Of a DNA stretch of 42,355 nucleotides, positions 15,301 through 25,100 are shown piece by piece. Below the pieces are notes generated by a model. It did not search any database, was not told the origin of the DNA, and was given only the letters and a program-made list of their open reading frames with translations. Positions within the stretch are counted from its first letter, which is position 1. Every line of letters starts with the position of its first letter. The position numbers were made by a program, and so were the translations under genes. The stretch lies in contig CAZGKW010000038.1 in assembly GCA_964526295.1 (NCBI GenBank), positions 1 to 42,355 of the forward strand, read 5' to 3'. Source of the stretch: CAZGKW01 sp964526295. Lineage in GTDB: Bacteria; Planctomycetota; Phycisphaerae; FEN-1346.

Positions 15301-16628
15301 AGCGGCTGACTGACGCCATCGTCATCTTTCGCCGTTTCCGCCCGGCGGATCGTCTCGATCGCTTCGGCCGCCGCCTCGCGGACATGCGGGTCCTCGTCTT
15401 CCCGCGCCGGCTTCTCCAGGGCCGGCATCGCCTCCGCCGCTCGCAGGCTCCCCAGGGAGCGGACCGCGCAGTAACGGACCACCCGGTCCGCATCCGCGAG
15501 ACTGGCTATCAGGGGGTCGACGGCGGGCCTGTAGGCCTCGCGCGGCACCGGCGGGGCGCCCCGCTTCACGTAGTCGAGGGGGCTGACGATCATCTCCGCC
15601 AGGACCCGGGCGGCGGCCCGGCGGACGGCGCCGTCCTTGGCCTGGAGGGCTTCGATGAGCGGCGGCACGGCCGTCGGACCGAACTGCGCGACGGCCTCCG
15701 GCCAACGCTCCGCCTCGACCCGCCCCGCGGCCTTCGCCATCTCGGCCAACATGGCCCGCACGTTTGCCGGGCCGCCGATCTGCCCGAGGGCCCGGACCGC
15801 CTGCTGCCGGTCGGGGCCGGCGTCGGCCCGGCCGATGAAGCCAATCAAGGGGCGGGCGGCCGCCGGGTCGCCGAGCTTCCCCAGGGCGATGGCCGCATAC
15901 ATCCGCACCTCGCCCGAGGGGTCGGCGAGCGCCGCGACGAGCGGCGCGACCGCGTTCTTCTCCCCCGTGTTCCCGAGCGTCCCGGCTGCCATCGCCCGGA
16001 CCGTCTCGTCGGTGTCATCGAGGAGGGCGGCCAGCGGCTTCGACTCGGGTCCCTTGCCGAGCGCTTCGAGCGTCCGCGACAGCGATTCCAGGAACCCCGA
16101 CCGGAGGAAGGCCTCCAGCAGGACGTCGGCCGCCATTCGCGTCGAGGCGTCGACGTGGACGTCGTCGGCCGTCCCGTCGAGCCGGCCGACGAGGGCGGTC
16201 TGCCCGGCGACGAGCAGCAGGTTCCCCTCGACCGCTGCCTCGATGCGGTTCCGCACGCCGCGGTCGAGCTCGTCCTGCGCCGCCTGGACGGTGCCCTTGA
16301 GCTTGACGGTGACAATCGCGTCGGCGGTCCGGGCCGCAGGAGGCAAGGCCCGCCAGCCGGCGGCGCCGACCATCGAGGTGACGACCCGGCGGACGTCGTC
16401 GGCGATGGCGAGCCGGACGCCCGAGGACTCCGGCAGGACGTCGATGCGGACCGTCCGGACGTTCGCGAACGCCGCGATCTGCTGCGGCGTGAGAGGGATC
16501 GTCGTTTCGTCGCCCCCGGCCGCGGCCCCGGCCTCCGCCGAAGGTTCGCTCGCAGCCCCCGGCTCGGCGCCCGCCGCGCCGATCGTCGCCAGGACCACCA
16601 TCAGGCCCGCCTGGATGGCTCGCCTCAT
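15288..16628 (-). CDS. Secreted HEAT-repeat protein
   Basis: A 446-residue protein with a signal peptide (MRRAIQAGLMVVLATIGAAGA), an Ala/Gly/Glu-rich linker, an N-terminal domain of unknown type (about 45-170, with PQQIAAFANVRTVRIDVL and AIVTVKLKGTVQAAQDEL), and a C-terminal array of HEAT repeats (about 175-435). The repeats show the LLDDTDETVRAMAAGTLGNTG and LADPSGEVRMYAAIALGKLG patterns. HEAT arrays are protein-binding scaffolds, and no enzyme activity is indicated. GGGAG precedes the ATG. The C-terminal tail and stop codon are provided by the intergenic palindrome, so the ancestral end was probably changed by repeat insertion. A TCGACT/TATATA promoter lies upstream, divergent from the GH-A gene. 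Confidence 0.85.
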   Translation of the reverse strand: MRRAIQAGLMVVLATIGAAGAEPGAASEPSAEAGAAAGGDETTIPLTPQQIAAFANVRTVRIDVLPESSGVRLAIADDVRRVVTSMVGAAGWRALPPAARTADAIVTVKLKGTVQAAQDELDRGVRNRIEAAVEGNLLLVAGQTALVGRLDGTADDVHVDASTRMAADVLLEAFLRSGFLESLSRTLEALGKGPESKPLAALLDDTDETVRAMAAGTLGNTGEKNAVAPLVAALADPSGEVRMYAAIALGKLGDPAAARPLIGFIGRADAGPDRQQAVRALGQIGGPANVRAMLAEMAKAAGRVEAERWPEAVAQFGPTAVPPLIEALQAKDGAVRRAAARVLAEMIVSPLDYVKRGAPPVPREAYRPAVDPLIASLADADRVVRYCAVRSLGSLRAAEAMPALEKPAREDEDPHVREAAAEAIETIRRAETAKDDDGVSQPLPLP

Positions 16629-16663
16629 CGCGCATCTCCCACCGGTATGCGTGTGCGACCTTC

Positions 16664-16692
16664 TATATAACGCGCGGGCCTCCGGGAGTCGA
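16664..16692 (-). promoter_or_regulatory. Candidate promoter for the HEAT-repeat gene
   Basis: On the minus strand, TCGACT (16692-16687), 17 bases, TATATA (16669-16664), about 36 bases before the ATG. The AT-rich patch stands out in GC-rich DNA. Confidence 0.55.
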
Positions 16693-16716
16693 GCGTCGCT
16701 CCCCCGGTCGCGATGG

Positions 16717-16746
16717 CTGGCACGCCGGGCGCCGGCCCGCTAGAAT
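16717..16746 (+). promoter_or_regulatory. Candidate promoter for the GH-A-type hydrolase gene
   Basis: CTGGCA (16717-16722), 18 bases, TAGAAT (16741-16746), 28 bases before the ATG. CTGGCACGC matches the element at 2762-2770 exactly with identical spacing. Confidence 0.55.
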
Positions 16747-16774
16747 GGTGGCGCCCGAGCCCGAGGGGGCCTCC

Positions 16775-19477
16775 ATGCGCACGATCCGACGGCTTCACGT
16801 TTTCCTCGCATCGTCCCTCGTCCTGCTCGCCACCGCCGCGCCCGTCCGGGCCGCGGGGTACGTCTGGTGGGAGGGCGAGGGGCCCGCCGAGACGAACTTC
16901 CCCGACAAGACCTGGTTCTCCGCCTCGACGTTCCAGGAGACCCGCCACGAGGTCCTTTCCGGCGGCGACTGGCTCACCAACGCCGGCGAGCGGTCCGGCC
17001 CCGAGGCCTTCGCCCGGTATCGGGTCACCGTCCCCGCCGCGGGGGAGTACGGCCTCTGGTGCCGCAAGTTCTGGAAACACGGCCCGTTCCGCTGGCGGTT
17101 CGACGGCGGCGAGTGGCGGACCTGCGGCCGCGACGTCGCCCTGGCCGACTCGGTGCCCATCCGGACGCACCTCTGCGTCAACTGGGTCCACCTGGGCGAG
17201 GTCCGGCTGGCGGCGGGGGAGCACACGTTCGAGCTGCGGCTCCTGGCCGGGCCGGGCGAGACGCTGACCGCCTGTTTCGATGCGTTCGTCCTGGTGCGGG
17301 GGCCGTTCGTCCCGCGGGGGCGGCTGAAGCCCGGCGAGAAGAGCGGCGCCGGCGAGCCGGGCTGGTGGGCCCTGGAGGTCGCCCCGGATGCGTTTGAGGC
17401 CTCGCCGATCGACCTTCGGCGCCTCAACGAGGAGCGGGCCGGCGAGTCGGGCTTCGTCCGCCGCGACGGCGACCGGTTCGTTCGGGGCGACGGGCGGCCG
17501 GTGCGGTTCTGGGCGGTCAACTGCGGGGGCGAGATCGCCCGCCTCGACGCCGGGAGCCAGCGGTACCTCGCCCGCCGTCTGGCGAAGGTCGGGGTCAACC
17601 TGGTCCGCCTCCACTCGCCCGCCTTCGACAAGCGGGCCGACGACCCGACGCGGCTCGACCCCGGCTACGTCGCGGGCCTGCACCGGTTCCTGGCGGCCCT
17701 CAAAGAGCAGGGCATCTACCTGGAGCTCTCGTTCTACTTCCCGCTCTGGTTCGAGGTGAAACCGTCGTACGGCATCCCCGGCTACGAGAAGCTCGCCAAC
17801 AAGAAGCCGTTTGCCCTCCTGTACTTTGATCCGCGGATGCAGGAGGTCCATCGGGCCTGGGCCCGGGGCCTGCTGACCGCGGAGGACCCGCACACCGGCC
17901 TGCGGCTGGCGGACGACCCGGCCCTGGCCATGATCGAGCTCGTCAACGAGGACAGCTACTTCTTCTGGACGTTCGCCGCCAAGAACATCCCGCCGGTCCA
18001 GATGGCGAAGCTCGAGCGGCTCTTCGGGGCGTATCTGGAGCGACGCTACGGCTCGATCGCGAAGGCCCGGGCCGCCTGGGGCGGGGCCGACCAGCGGCGC
18101 GACGCCCCCGACGAGGGACGCATGGCCGTCCTCGACGCCTGGCACCTCACGGGGAAGGGTCACGGCTCGGGCGCGAAGAAGAGGCGGATGAGCGACCAGC
18201 TCCGCTTCCTCACGGAGCACCAGAGGGCGTTCTACGAAGACACCGCCGAGTTCCTCCGCCGCGACCTCGGCGCGAAGGGCCTCGTCGTCTGCTCGAACTG
18301 GAAGACGGCCGACGCCCGCGTCCTCGGGCCCCTCGAGCGGTACACCTACACCGCCGGCGACGTGATCGACCGGCACGGCTACTTCGGCGGGCGGCACGAG
18401 GGGCCCCGGGCGAGCTACTCGGTCAGCGTCGGTGACACCTTCGCCCACCGGGCCGGCGTCCTGGAGCCCGAGGCCCTGCCCATCCAGTTCAACCAGGTGG
18501 CCGACCGGCCCCACGTCATCTCCGAGATCGGCTGGACGAACCCGAACCGGTTCAAGGCGGAGTTCCCCTTCCTGTGTGCGGCGTACGGGTCGCTCCAGGG
18601 GGTCGATGGGTTCATGTTCTTCGCGATCGGGGGTCCGAGCTGGGAGAGCGGGCCGCGGAAGTTCCCCCTGACCGTGCCGACCATCCTGGGCCAGTTCCCC
18701 GCGACGGCGCTCGCGTACCGGCGGGGGGACATTCGCCAGGGGCCCGTTGTCGCGGGCGAGGCCCTGGCCCTGGACGACCTCTACGCCTTCCGCGGCGGGG
18801 CGGCCGTCGAGGCGGAAGCGCTCGACGAGCTGCGAAAGGCCGATCTGCCCGAGAGGGCCGGCGAGGGGGGTGATGGCGCCCGCCGGATCGATCCGCTCGC
18901 GTTCTACGTCGGCCGGGTCCTCCGACGATTCGACGGAAGCGAGACGAAGCTTCTGGCGAAGGACCTGGGCGAGCACGTCGACCGGGGCCGGAAGGTGGTC
19001 CGAAGCGCGACCGGCGAGCTGGTGTGGGACTACGGCCGGGGGCTGGTTACGGTCGACACGCCGCGGACGCAAGGGGCGGCCGGGTTCCTGGCGAAGGCCG
19101 GGCGGATCGAGCTGGGCGACGTGGCGATCGAGTCGGAGAACGAGTTCGGTGCGATCGTCGTTACGAGCCTCGACGGCGAGCCCGTCGCCTCGTCGAAGCG
19201 GCTGCTCGTACAGGCCATGACGGAGGAGAAGCCGTGCGGATGGAAGGTCGAGGGCGGGAGGATCGAGGGCCTGGGCGGCTATCCGATGCTCGTCCGGAAC
19301 GTCGAGGCGTCGGTGACGCTCCGCGGCGCGGGCCGCCGGACGGCCCAGCCGCTCGACCCGCACGGCTCCCCGCAGGGCCCGCCGCTGCCGCTCGAAGCGG
19401 TCCGCGTGGAGGGCGACGCCGCCGACCGCCTGAAGCTCGCGCCCGACGCGATGTACACCGTCGTCACGCGGCCGTGA
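16775..19477 (+). CDS. Secreted GH-A-clan (GH5-like) glycoside hydrolase with N-terminal carbohydrate-binding-like domain
   Basis: The product has 900 residues and a signal peptide (MRTIRRLHVFLASSLVLLATAAPVRA). Residues about 28-180 form a beta-sandwich typical of carbohydrate-binding modules (YVWWEGEGPAETNF through CFDAFVLVRG). The TIM barrel (about 210-640) has GVNLVRLHSP, the acid/base region MIELVNEDSYFFW (Glu392 after Asn391) and the nucleophile strand VISEIGWTNP (Glu584), which is the GH-A clan arrangement. A C-terminal beta region (about 700-895) follows. The exact family is uncertain: GH5-like is the closest match I can defend. It probably cleaves beta-linked glycan outside the cytoplasm. 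GAGGGGG precedes the ATG. It stands alone on its strand, ending 53 bases from the converging enolase-superfamily gene. Confidence 0.8.
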   Translation: MRTIRRLHVFLASSLVLLATAAPVRAAGYVWWEGEGPAETNFPDKTWFSASTFQETRHEVLSGGDWLTNAGERSGPEAFARYRVTVPAAGEYGLWCRKFWKHGPFRWRFDGGEWRTCGRDVALADSVPIRTHLCVNWVHLGEVRLAAGEHTFELRLLAGPGETLTACFDAFVLVRGPFVPRGRLKPGEKSGAGEPGWWALEVAPDAFEASPIDLRRLNEERAGESGFVRRDGDRFVRGDGRPVRFWAVNCGGEIARLDAGSQRYLARRLAKVGVNLVRLHSPAFDKRADDPTRLDPGYVAGLHRFLAALKEQGIYLELSFYFPLWFEVKPSYGIPGYEKLANKKPFALLYFDPRMQEVHRAWARGLLTAEDPHTGLRLADDPALAMIELVNEDSYFFWTFAAKNIPPVQMAKLERLFGAYLERRYGSIAKARAAWGGADQRRDAPDEGRMAVLDAWHLTGKGHGSGAKKRRMSDQLRFLTEHQRAFYEDTAEFLRRDLGAKGLVVCSNWKTADARVLGPLERYTYTAGDVIDRHGYFGGRHEGPRASYSVSVGDTFAHRAGVLEPEALPIQFNQVADRPHVISEIGWTNPNRFKAEFPFLCAAYGSLQGVDGFMFFAIGGPSWESGPRKFPLTVPTILGQFPATALAYRRGDIRQGPVVAGEALALDDLYAFRGGAAVEAEALDELRKADLPERAGEGGDGARRIDPLAFYVGRVLRRFDGSETKLLAKDLGEHVDRGRKVVRSATGELVWDYGRGLVTVDTPRTQGAAGFLAKAGRIELGDVAIESENEFGAIVVTSLDGEPVASSKRLLVQAMTEEKPCGWKVEGGRIEGLGGYPMLVRNVEASVTLRGAGRRTAQPLDPHGSPQGPPLPLEAVRVEGDAADRLKLAPDAMYTVVTRP

Positions 19478-19530
19478 TCAGGGCGGCAACGCGGCGATTC
19501 GCGTGAGCGATGGCGATCTGGAGGAGAGCC

Positions 19531-20724
19531 TCACCGGTCGGCGACGGAGCCGTCGTCGAGGAAGTAGGCCTTCTCGATATCACGCGGCCCGCGCTCTTTC
19601 GCCCGGGCCACGGCTTCCTTCAGGCCGTCCTCGTCCACCCGGATGCCAAGGCCCGGCCCGCCCGGCAGGGCGAACGTATCGCCGTCCGGCCACGCGAGGC
19701 CCGAGAGGAACGCGTCCCGCGTGGCGATCTGCCGGTACGCCTCATGGATGAGGAAGTTGTTCACGCTCGCGACGACGTGAAGGCTGGCCGCCAGGCCGAT
19801 CGCCGAGTGCGTGCTGTGCGGCGCGAGCGGCACATCGTAGAGCTCGGCGATGGCGGCGAGTTTCCGCATCTGGCTGACGCCGCCCAGCTCGACGATGTCC
19901 GGGTTCAGGACGTCGACGGCCTGGGCCTCCAGGACCTGGCGGAACGGCCAGATGGTGGCCATTCGCTCGCCGGCGGCCAGGGGAACGGTCGTCGCGCGCT
20001 TGACGCGGACGAGGTCGGCGTTCTGCTCCGGCGGCACGACCTCCTCAAAGTAGAGGAGGCCCAGGTGCTCGATGCGCTGGCACACCTGGATGGCCACCTG
20101 GGCGGTGAACTTGCCGTGCCCGTCGTACATGAGCCGGCCGCCGGGGCCGAGCTCGGCCCGCTTCTTCTCCAGCGCCGCGACGATCGAATCGATCGGCGCC
20201 GGCACGTCGACCATCGGGTGGAGCCGGTGGTCGGTCATCTTGTAGGCCCGGCCGCTGGGGTAGTAGCGGACCTCGTGCCGGCACGGGCCCCCGAGGAGCC
20301 GGTAGAGCGGCAGGCCGGCCACCTTGCCCAGGAGGTCCCAGAGGGCGATGTCGATGCCGCCGATGGCCCCGACGTGCAGGAGACCCCCACGGACGTTGCG
20401 ATGGGCCCGGTAGAGGAGCTGCCAGATGGCCTCGACCCGCGTCGGGTCCATCCCCACGAGGAGGGGGCGGAACGTCTCGACGATGGCCCGGCCAATGCGC
20501 GTCGGGTAGATGCCGACCTCGCCCCAGCCGTCGAGGCCCGCGTCGGTGGTGACCTGGATAAAGAGGCGGCCGGCATCGTGGACCTTGAGGTCGGTGATTC
20601 GGACCTCGCCGTCTTTGGCCTGAGGCGGTCGGCGGCCCGACTGGGCCAGGAGCGAACGGGGCCGCGCCAGCGCCGCCCCGGCGGCGCCGGCGGCGGTCAG
20701 GGCCAAGAGGTCGCGGCGTCTCAT
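19531..20724 (-). CDS. Tat-exported enolase-superfamily sugar-acid dehydratase (galactonate dehydratase-like)
   Basis: This 397-residue protein belongs to the mandelate racemase/muconate-lactonizing group. MRRRDLLALTAAGAAGAALA is a twin-arginine signal. Metal ligands are Asp201 (MYDGHG), Glu227 (FEEVVPP) and Glu253 (AGERM). His203, His303 (APHSTHS) and Glu328 (HEAY) are the catalytic partners. As I recall E. coli galactonate dehydratase numbering (D183, H185, E209, E235, H285, E310), all six sit at a constant offset of 18, so dehydration of a sugar acid to a 2-keto-3-deoxy acid is likely, although the substrate sugar could differ. Export by Tat is unusual for this enzyme class. AGGAG precedes the ATG. 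It is the last gene of a four-gene minus-strand run after the PQQ propeller. Confidence 0.88.
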   Translation of the reverse strand: MRRRDLLALTAAGAAGAALARPRSLLAQSGRRPPQAKDGEVRITDLKVHDAGRLFIQVTTDAGLDGWGEVGIYPTRIGRAIVETFRPLLVGMDPTRVEAIWQLLYRAHRNVRGGLLHVGAIGGIDIALWDLLGKVAGLPLYRLLGGPCRHEVRYYPSGRAYKMTDHRLHPMVDVPAPIDSIVAALEKKRAELGPGGRLMYDGHGKFTAQVAIQVCQRIEHLGLLYFEEVVPPEQNADLVRVKRATTVPLAAGERMATIWPFRQVLEAQAVDVLNPDIVELGGVSQMRKLAAIAELYDVPLAPHSTHSAIGLAASLHVVASVNNFLIHEAYRQIATRDAFLSGLAWPDGDTFALPGGPGLGIRVDEDGLKEAVARAKERGPRDIEKAYFLDDGSVADR

Positions 20725-20779
20725 GGGCAGCTCTCCTTTCCGGCCTTCCTTCGCGTGCCGGGGGCAACGCCGCTGCACT

Positions 20780-20818
20780 CCCTCACCCCGCCCCTCTCCC
20801 GCCAGGGGAGAGGGAGGT
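20780..20818. repeat. CCCTCACCCC/CCCTCTCCC palindromic repeat, copy C
   Basis: The 39 bases are identical to 26015-26053. The palindrome arms are CCCTCTCCC (20792-20800) and GGGAGAGGG (20806-20814) around a GCCAG loop. It lies between the PQQ-propeller gene and the enolase-superfamily gene, both on the minus strand. Confidence 0.88.
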
Positions 20819-20832
20819 GATGGAACAGCACG

Positions 20833-22170
20833 TCAGTCGTAGCCCTCGGCCCGGAGGTCGTAGACGGCCACCATGTCGCCGCACCGGTAGAACAGGCGGC
20901 CTGCGTGGATCGACGGGTTGGCCCACACCTCGCAGTTCGTGGGTGGCAGGTCGAACGAGGAGACCTTCTCGAAGCCCTTCGCGGTGGGGCGGACGAGGGA
21001 GATCTTCGGCGTGGCCTTGTGTCGCTCGCCGCCCTCCAGAAAGTAGAGCATGCCGTCGGCGGCGATGATTGAGCCGGCGTCCATGCAGGGCTCGGCCTGG
21101 AGCTGTCGGCCGGTCTCGGCGTCGAGGCAGAGCCAATGCACGCCCCGCTTACCGCGTGTCCTCCGCCCTTTCTCGGCCACCTCCGGCGTCCCGGTCGATG
21201 CCTCCCCGAAGACGTACACTCTCCCGCCCAGGATGACGGCCTGGCCCAGCTCGTGGACCTCCTTGGGCCGCGTGCTCCAGAGCAGCTTCGGCTCCGAGCG
21301 GAGGTCCTTCAGGCGATACATGTGCGTCGCGCCGCTGTGGCTGGTGTAGAGGTAGCCCTCATTGTAAAGGGGGGCCATGCCGCCGGCCTTGGTGGTCTCG
21401 ATGGCCCACAACCGCTTTCCCGTGTTCGGGTCGATGCCCAGCAGGGTCCGGTAGGCGTTGTAGACGACGATGCAGTCGCCCTCGCGGAAGGCAAGCTGGG
21501 GCCCCTGGTCGCCGGCCGAGAGGTCGCCGGGGGAGGGGTCGGTCTTCCACGCCGTCTCGCCGGTCCGCTTTTCGACGGCGACGACGGGCGGGCAGACGTC
21601 GTCCTTGGAGCGCATGTCGGCGATGACCTTGTCGCCGTAGACCAGGGGCGAGGCGTTCCAGCCCCAACCCTGGCCGTGGCTGCCGAACCGCTTCGTTCCG
21701 TCGACGTGCCAGACGGTCTGGCCGGTCTCGGCGTCGAGAGCGTAGGTGGACCGCTCGTCCTTCTTGCCCGAGTTGAAGACGACCAGGCCGTCGCTGACGG
21801 TGATCGTCGACCGGCTGCCGTCGAAGCGCGACGAGAAGTCCGTGCCGTAGGCCCGGCTCCACTTCCTCCCGCCGTCGAGCGTGAAGGCGTGGAGCCGGCC
21901 CGGGTGGCACCCGCCGAGGACGTAGACGGTCTCCCCGACGACGACGGGCGGTCCCCAGGCCTCGCCCAGGCCCTCGACCTTCCACAGGAGCCTCGGGCCA
22001 CCCTCGGGCCACGCCTTGACGAGGTCCCGGGCCGGGTAGATGCCGTTGTGGTCCGGACCCCGGAAGCCGCCGAAGTCCTCGGCCAGGGCTCCGGCGGCAA
22101 GGAACAGAAGGGCGGCAAGGGCGGCAGAGAGGGTCAGCAGTCGCACATCAGGCTCCGCAACGAGGTCCAT
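20833..22170 (-). CDS. Secreted PQQ-like beta-propeller protein
   Basis: The protein has 445 residues from the ATG at 22170. A hydrophobic export segment (LLTLSAALAALLFLAAGALAE) is followed by FGGFRGPDHNGIYPARD, the usual opening of these propellers. Blades show LDAETGQTVWHVDG, VEKRTGETAWKTD and IDPNTGKRLWAIE. A GTG at 22146 would give a better-placed signal peptide and has GGAG six bases upstream, so it is a real alternative start. No lipobox is seen, unlike the propeller at 10407-11768. It starts 12 bases after the end of the large lyase gene, so the two are almost certainly co-transcribed. The role is probably scaffold or binding rather than redox; that is inferred from the absence of recognisable cofactor residues. 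Confidence 0.87.
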   Translation of the reverse strand: MDLVAEPDVRLLTLSAALAALLFLAAGALAEDFGGFRGPDHNGIYPARDLVKAWPEGGPRLLWKVEGLGEAWGPPVVVGETVYVLGGCHPGRLHAFTLDGGRKWSRAYGTDFSSRFDGSRSTITVSDGLVVFNSGKKDERSTYALDAETGQTVWHVDGTKRFGSHGQGWGWNASPLVYGDKVIADMRSKDDVCPPVVAVEKRTGETAWKTDPSPGDLSAGDQGPQLAFREGDCIVVYNAYRTLLGIDPNTGKRLWAIETTKAGGMAPLYNEGYLYTSHSGATHMYRLKDLRSEPKLLWSTRPKEVHELGQAVILGGRVYVFGEASTGTPEVAEKGRRTRGKRGVHWLCLDAETGRQLQAEPCMDAGSIIAADGMLYFLEGGERHKATPKISLVRPTAKGFEKVSSFDLPPTNCEVWANPSIHAGRLFYRCGDMVAVYDLRAEGYD

Positions 22171-22182
22171 GTCTCCCTCGGT

Positions 22183-25100
22183 CTAACCCGCGCCGGCCTT
22201 CAACGTTTTGGCTCGGATCGGGTGGGCCGCCGTTTTGCCGTCCTTCCGGACGACCAGGCCGACGGTGCCCTCGAACTCGATTCCCTCGCCCGACCAGGCG
22301 AACGGCTCGATGTTCACGAGGGTGACGATCTCCGTGCCATCGCCGAGGCGGACCCGGGTGACGCGGCCGGCCTCGTCGAGCCGCTCAACCTTAGGCACCT
22401 TCTCGCCTTCGCCCTGGACGGCGAAGACCCACGTCGCGCTCGTGTTCGGTGGCATGTCCCACCTGAGCTCGACGGACCGCTTGAACTTCGGGAGCTGGTC
22501 GAAGGGCAGAGGGTTACCGTCGGCGTCGTGGTACTTGTCGTTCAGGATGTCGCGGTCGTTGAGGCGGAGCTTCACGCCCTCGGCCGGGTGGAGGATGGCC
22601 AGGTGCCCCGTCACGCCCTGGGGCGAGCCGAGCGTCGCCCGCCCCCCCTCGGCGGTCGTCTTCTCCGGCTGGTAGGAGTGCAATCGCCAGATCGTCGGGC
22701 AGACCGTCTCGACGTTGTCCCGGACGACGAGCACGTCGGGGTGGACGAACAGGACCTGCCGGTCGTAGCCGTTGCGGAGGGCCGCGGGGCTGGACGTCGA
22801 GAGGTCGAGCGGCGGGTTGTACGGGTAGAGGCAGCGGGCGTTGGCGTAGTCGTAGCCGGCCTCCGGGTCGTACTCGTCGTCGCTGATCCACGGGGCGGGG
22901 AACTTGCAGGGCAGCGTCCAGTTGTTGACGCCGACGAACTCGATCTGTGTCCCCGAGGCGGGGCCCTGCTTGTACTGGTTCCAGTAGGTGCCGCCCGGCG
23001 GCCCGCCCCAGTCGCAGTCGCCGAAAAAGTGGACGTTGCGTCCCCAGAACCACATCGAGCCCTTGTCCTCGTGGTGATGGCCCCACGACTGGCCGGCCCG
23101 CAGGACCAGGAAGCTTTCGGCCTCGTCGTGGTCCATAAACACGGGGCCTTCGACGGCACGGCCGCCGAACTCGCCGCGATAGGTCGCCGTCGGCGCCTTC
23201 GGCGACATGTCGATGACGTACCGGGCTTTGCCGCCCTTTACCCACTTGTCGTCTCCGACGGTGAGGTCCAGATGGCACGTTCGGCCGCGGTCCTCGATGG
23301 TGCCGGCGCTCTGCGCTGTGTTGTAGGCGGGCTGCTTGCCGCGGACCGGACCGGCGAAGGCCCCGCCGGGCGTCAGGGGCAGCCGCAGGTGCAGATCGGC
23401 GCGGTCGGCCTTCTCGCCCTGGCCCCGGACGATCGCTCCGCGGAGCGTCAGCACCTGGTGCGTGGGCTCCTGCGTCCGGGCCCGCATGACAGTGCCGTAG
23501 CCGCGGAGCCAGCGGCTCGACAGGTCCGGCCGCTCCGGCTCGATGCCCTCGGGCGGCTCGCTGCCGTCCTCGCGGACCATCCAGGCGGCGCGGCGGACGA
23601 TCCGCTTGACCTCCGGGTCCTTCGCCCCGGCGAAGACGTCGATGATGCCGCCGAACCGCTTCGCCGGCCCCTGCTCTGAGAGGCCGTGGTCGCCCACCGG
23701 CGGCACCACCCGGTTCCCGAACTCGGCGTCGATCGGCGAGTGGACGTAGAGGAAGAACTCCACCATCCGGGCGAACCGGAGGTCCTCGCGAAAATCCGTC
23801 AGGCCCGTGCCGGCCAGCGCCTCGACCAGCGGGTGGACCGTGTGGATCGTGTGCGAGGCGTAGCCGTGGCTCTCCTCCCAGCATCCGCTGCCGGGATAGA
23901 CGTATCGGTCGAGGGCCATGTCGAGGCTCGTCTCGCCGTGCTTGATGAACCGCATGGCCTCGGGGTGGCCCAGCTCGGCGAGGCGCAGGCCGAAGGTCGT
24001 CACGTATCGATAGAGGTCGGCGTTGAAGTTCATGTTCTCCATGCCCTGGTAGAACGGGTTGATGGCCTCGGGGTGGGTCCAGGGGAGCATGGCCCGGACG
24101 CTGGGGTAGGCGGACTCGTCGGCGGCCATGTAGGCGGTCATCGCCAGGTCGATCATGCGGCGTCGGTCGCCGTCGGCCGCCCGCGTGGGCGTGACGGTGC
24201 CGTCCCATCCGCGGCGGTCGGGCCGGGTGCCGCGGATGCCGCCCTCCGAGCCGTTGAACGTCTGGAGGCCGCTCCGGCCCCGGGTCGAGAGGAGGACGCG
24301 GCCCGGCGTGCCGCCGACGGGCCCGCCCTCGGGCGGCATCGTGTGCTCGGGGGCGACGGGCGTGCCGTCGGAGTTCCACACCAGCGTCAGGCGGCTGAGC
24401 CGGTCGAGCGGCCAGACGCCCTCCTGGACGTGGGCCTTGGCCAGCCAGGTCGCGTCGCCGGAGCGGACGGCGAAGACGGCCCACTCGCGGTGGCCCTCGG
24501 TCAGCCAGGCCTCCATGGCGATCCGCTGGCGGGCGCCTTCCCGGCCGGGCAGGCCCCGCGTCGAGCGGTCGCCGGGCACCTCGGGACGCATGTAGAGATC
24601 GACGTGATTCATCTTTGCCCGGGTCCACCGGTCGGGCCGGACGTAGAAGGCGCCGACGGCGGTCGAGTCGCCGCCGGGTGTGGCGACGCCGGTCGTGCGG
24701 ATCGGCGCGCTGCCGAGGCGATAAACGACCTCGTGGTACGCCGGCTTCTCGGGCTCGCGAGGCAGGCGGCGGCGGGGCTCGCGCGGCCCCTTCGGTTTGC
24801 GGGCCTTCTCGCCGCGTTTCACGGCGGCTTCATCGTCGCGGAGGGCCTCCTCGTAGGTCTGGAGCTCCGCCTTGTAGCGGGCCTGCTCGTCGTGGTAGAG
24901 GTCGAGGTCGCGGCGATACCGCTCGACAGCCTCGCGGTGGGCCGCCTCCAGCGCCTCCGGGTCGGGCGCTTTCAGGGCGATCGTTTCCTGCTTGCCGCCG
25001 AAATAGTTGAACTGGCTCCAGATGACCAGCCGCGCGAGGGCCTTCTCCCACCCGAACCGCAGGTACGGGTCGGCGGGGTAGGGGGCGGTGATCGACTGCC

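Noticed and set aside
13512..16670. Long plus-strand open frame spanning the second unknown-family gene and the HEAT gene
   Set aside because: It is Arg/Pro-rich, crosses two supported genes in other frames and reads through intergenic repeats.
16625..19363. Long minus-strand open frame opposite the GH-A hydrolase
   Set aside because: It is the antisense of a gene with signal peptide and catalytic glutamates; composition is that of a shadow frame.
20783..21136. Minus-strand small open frame ending in SLSPGGRGAG
   Set aside because: The ending is the translated palindromic repeat and the rest is an out-of-frame reading of the PQQ-propeller gene.
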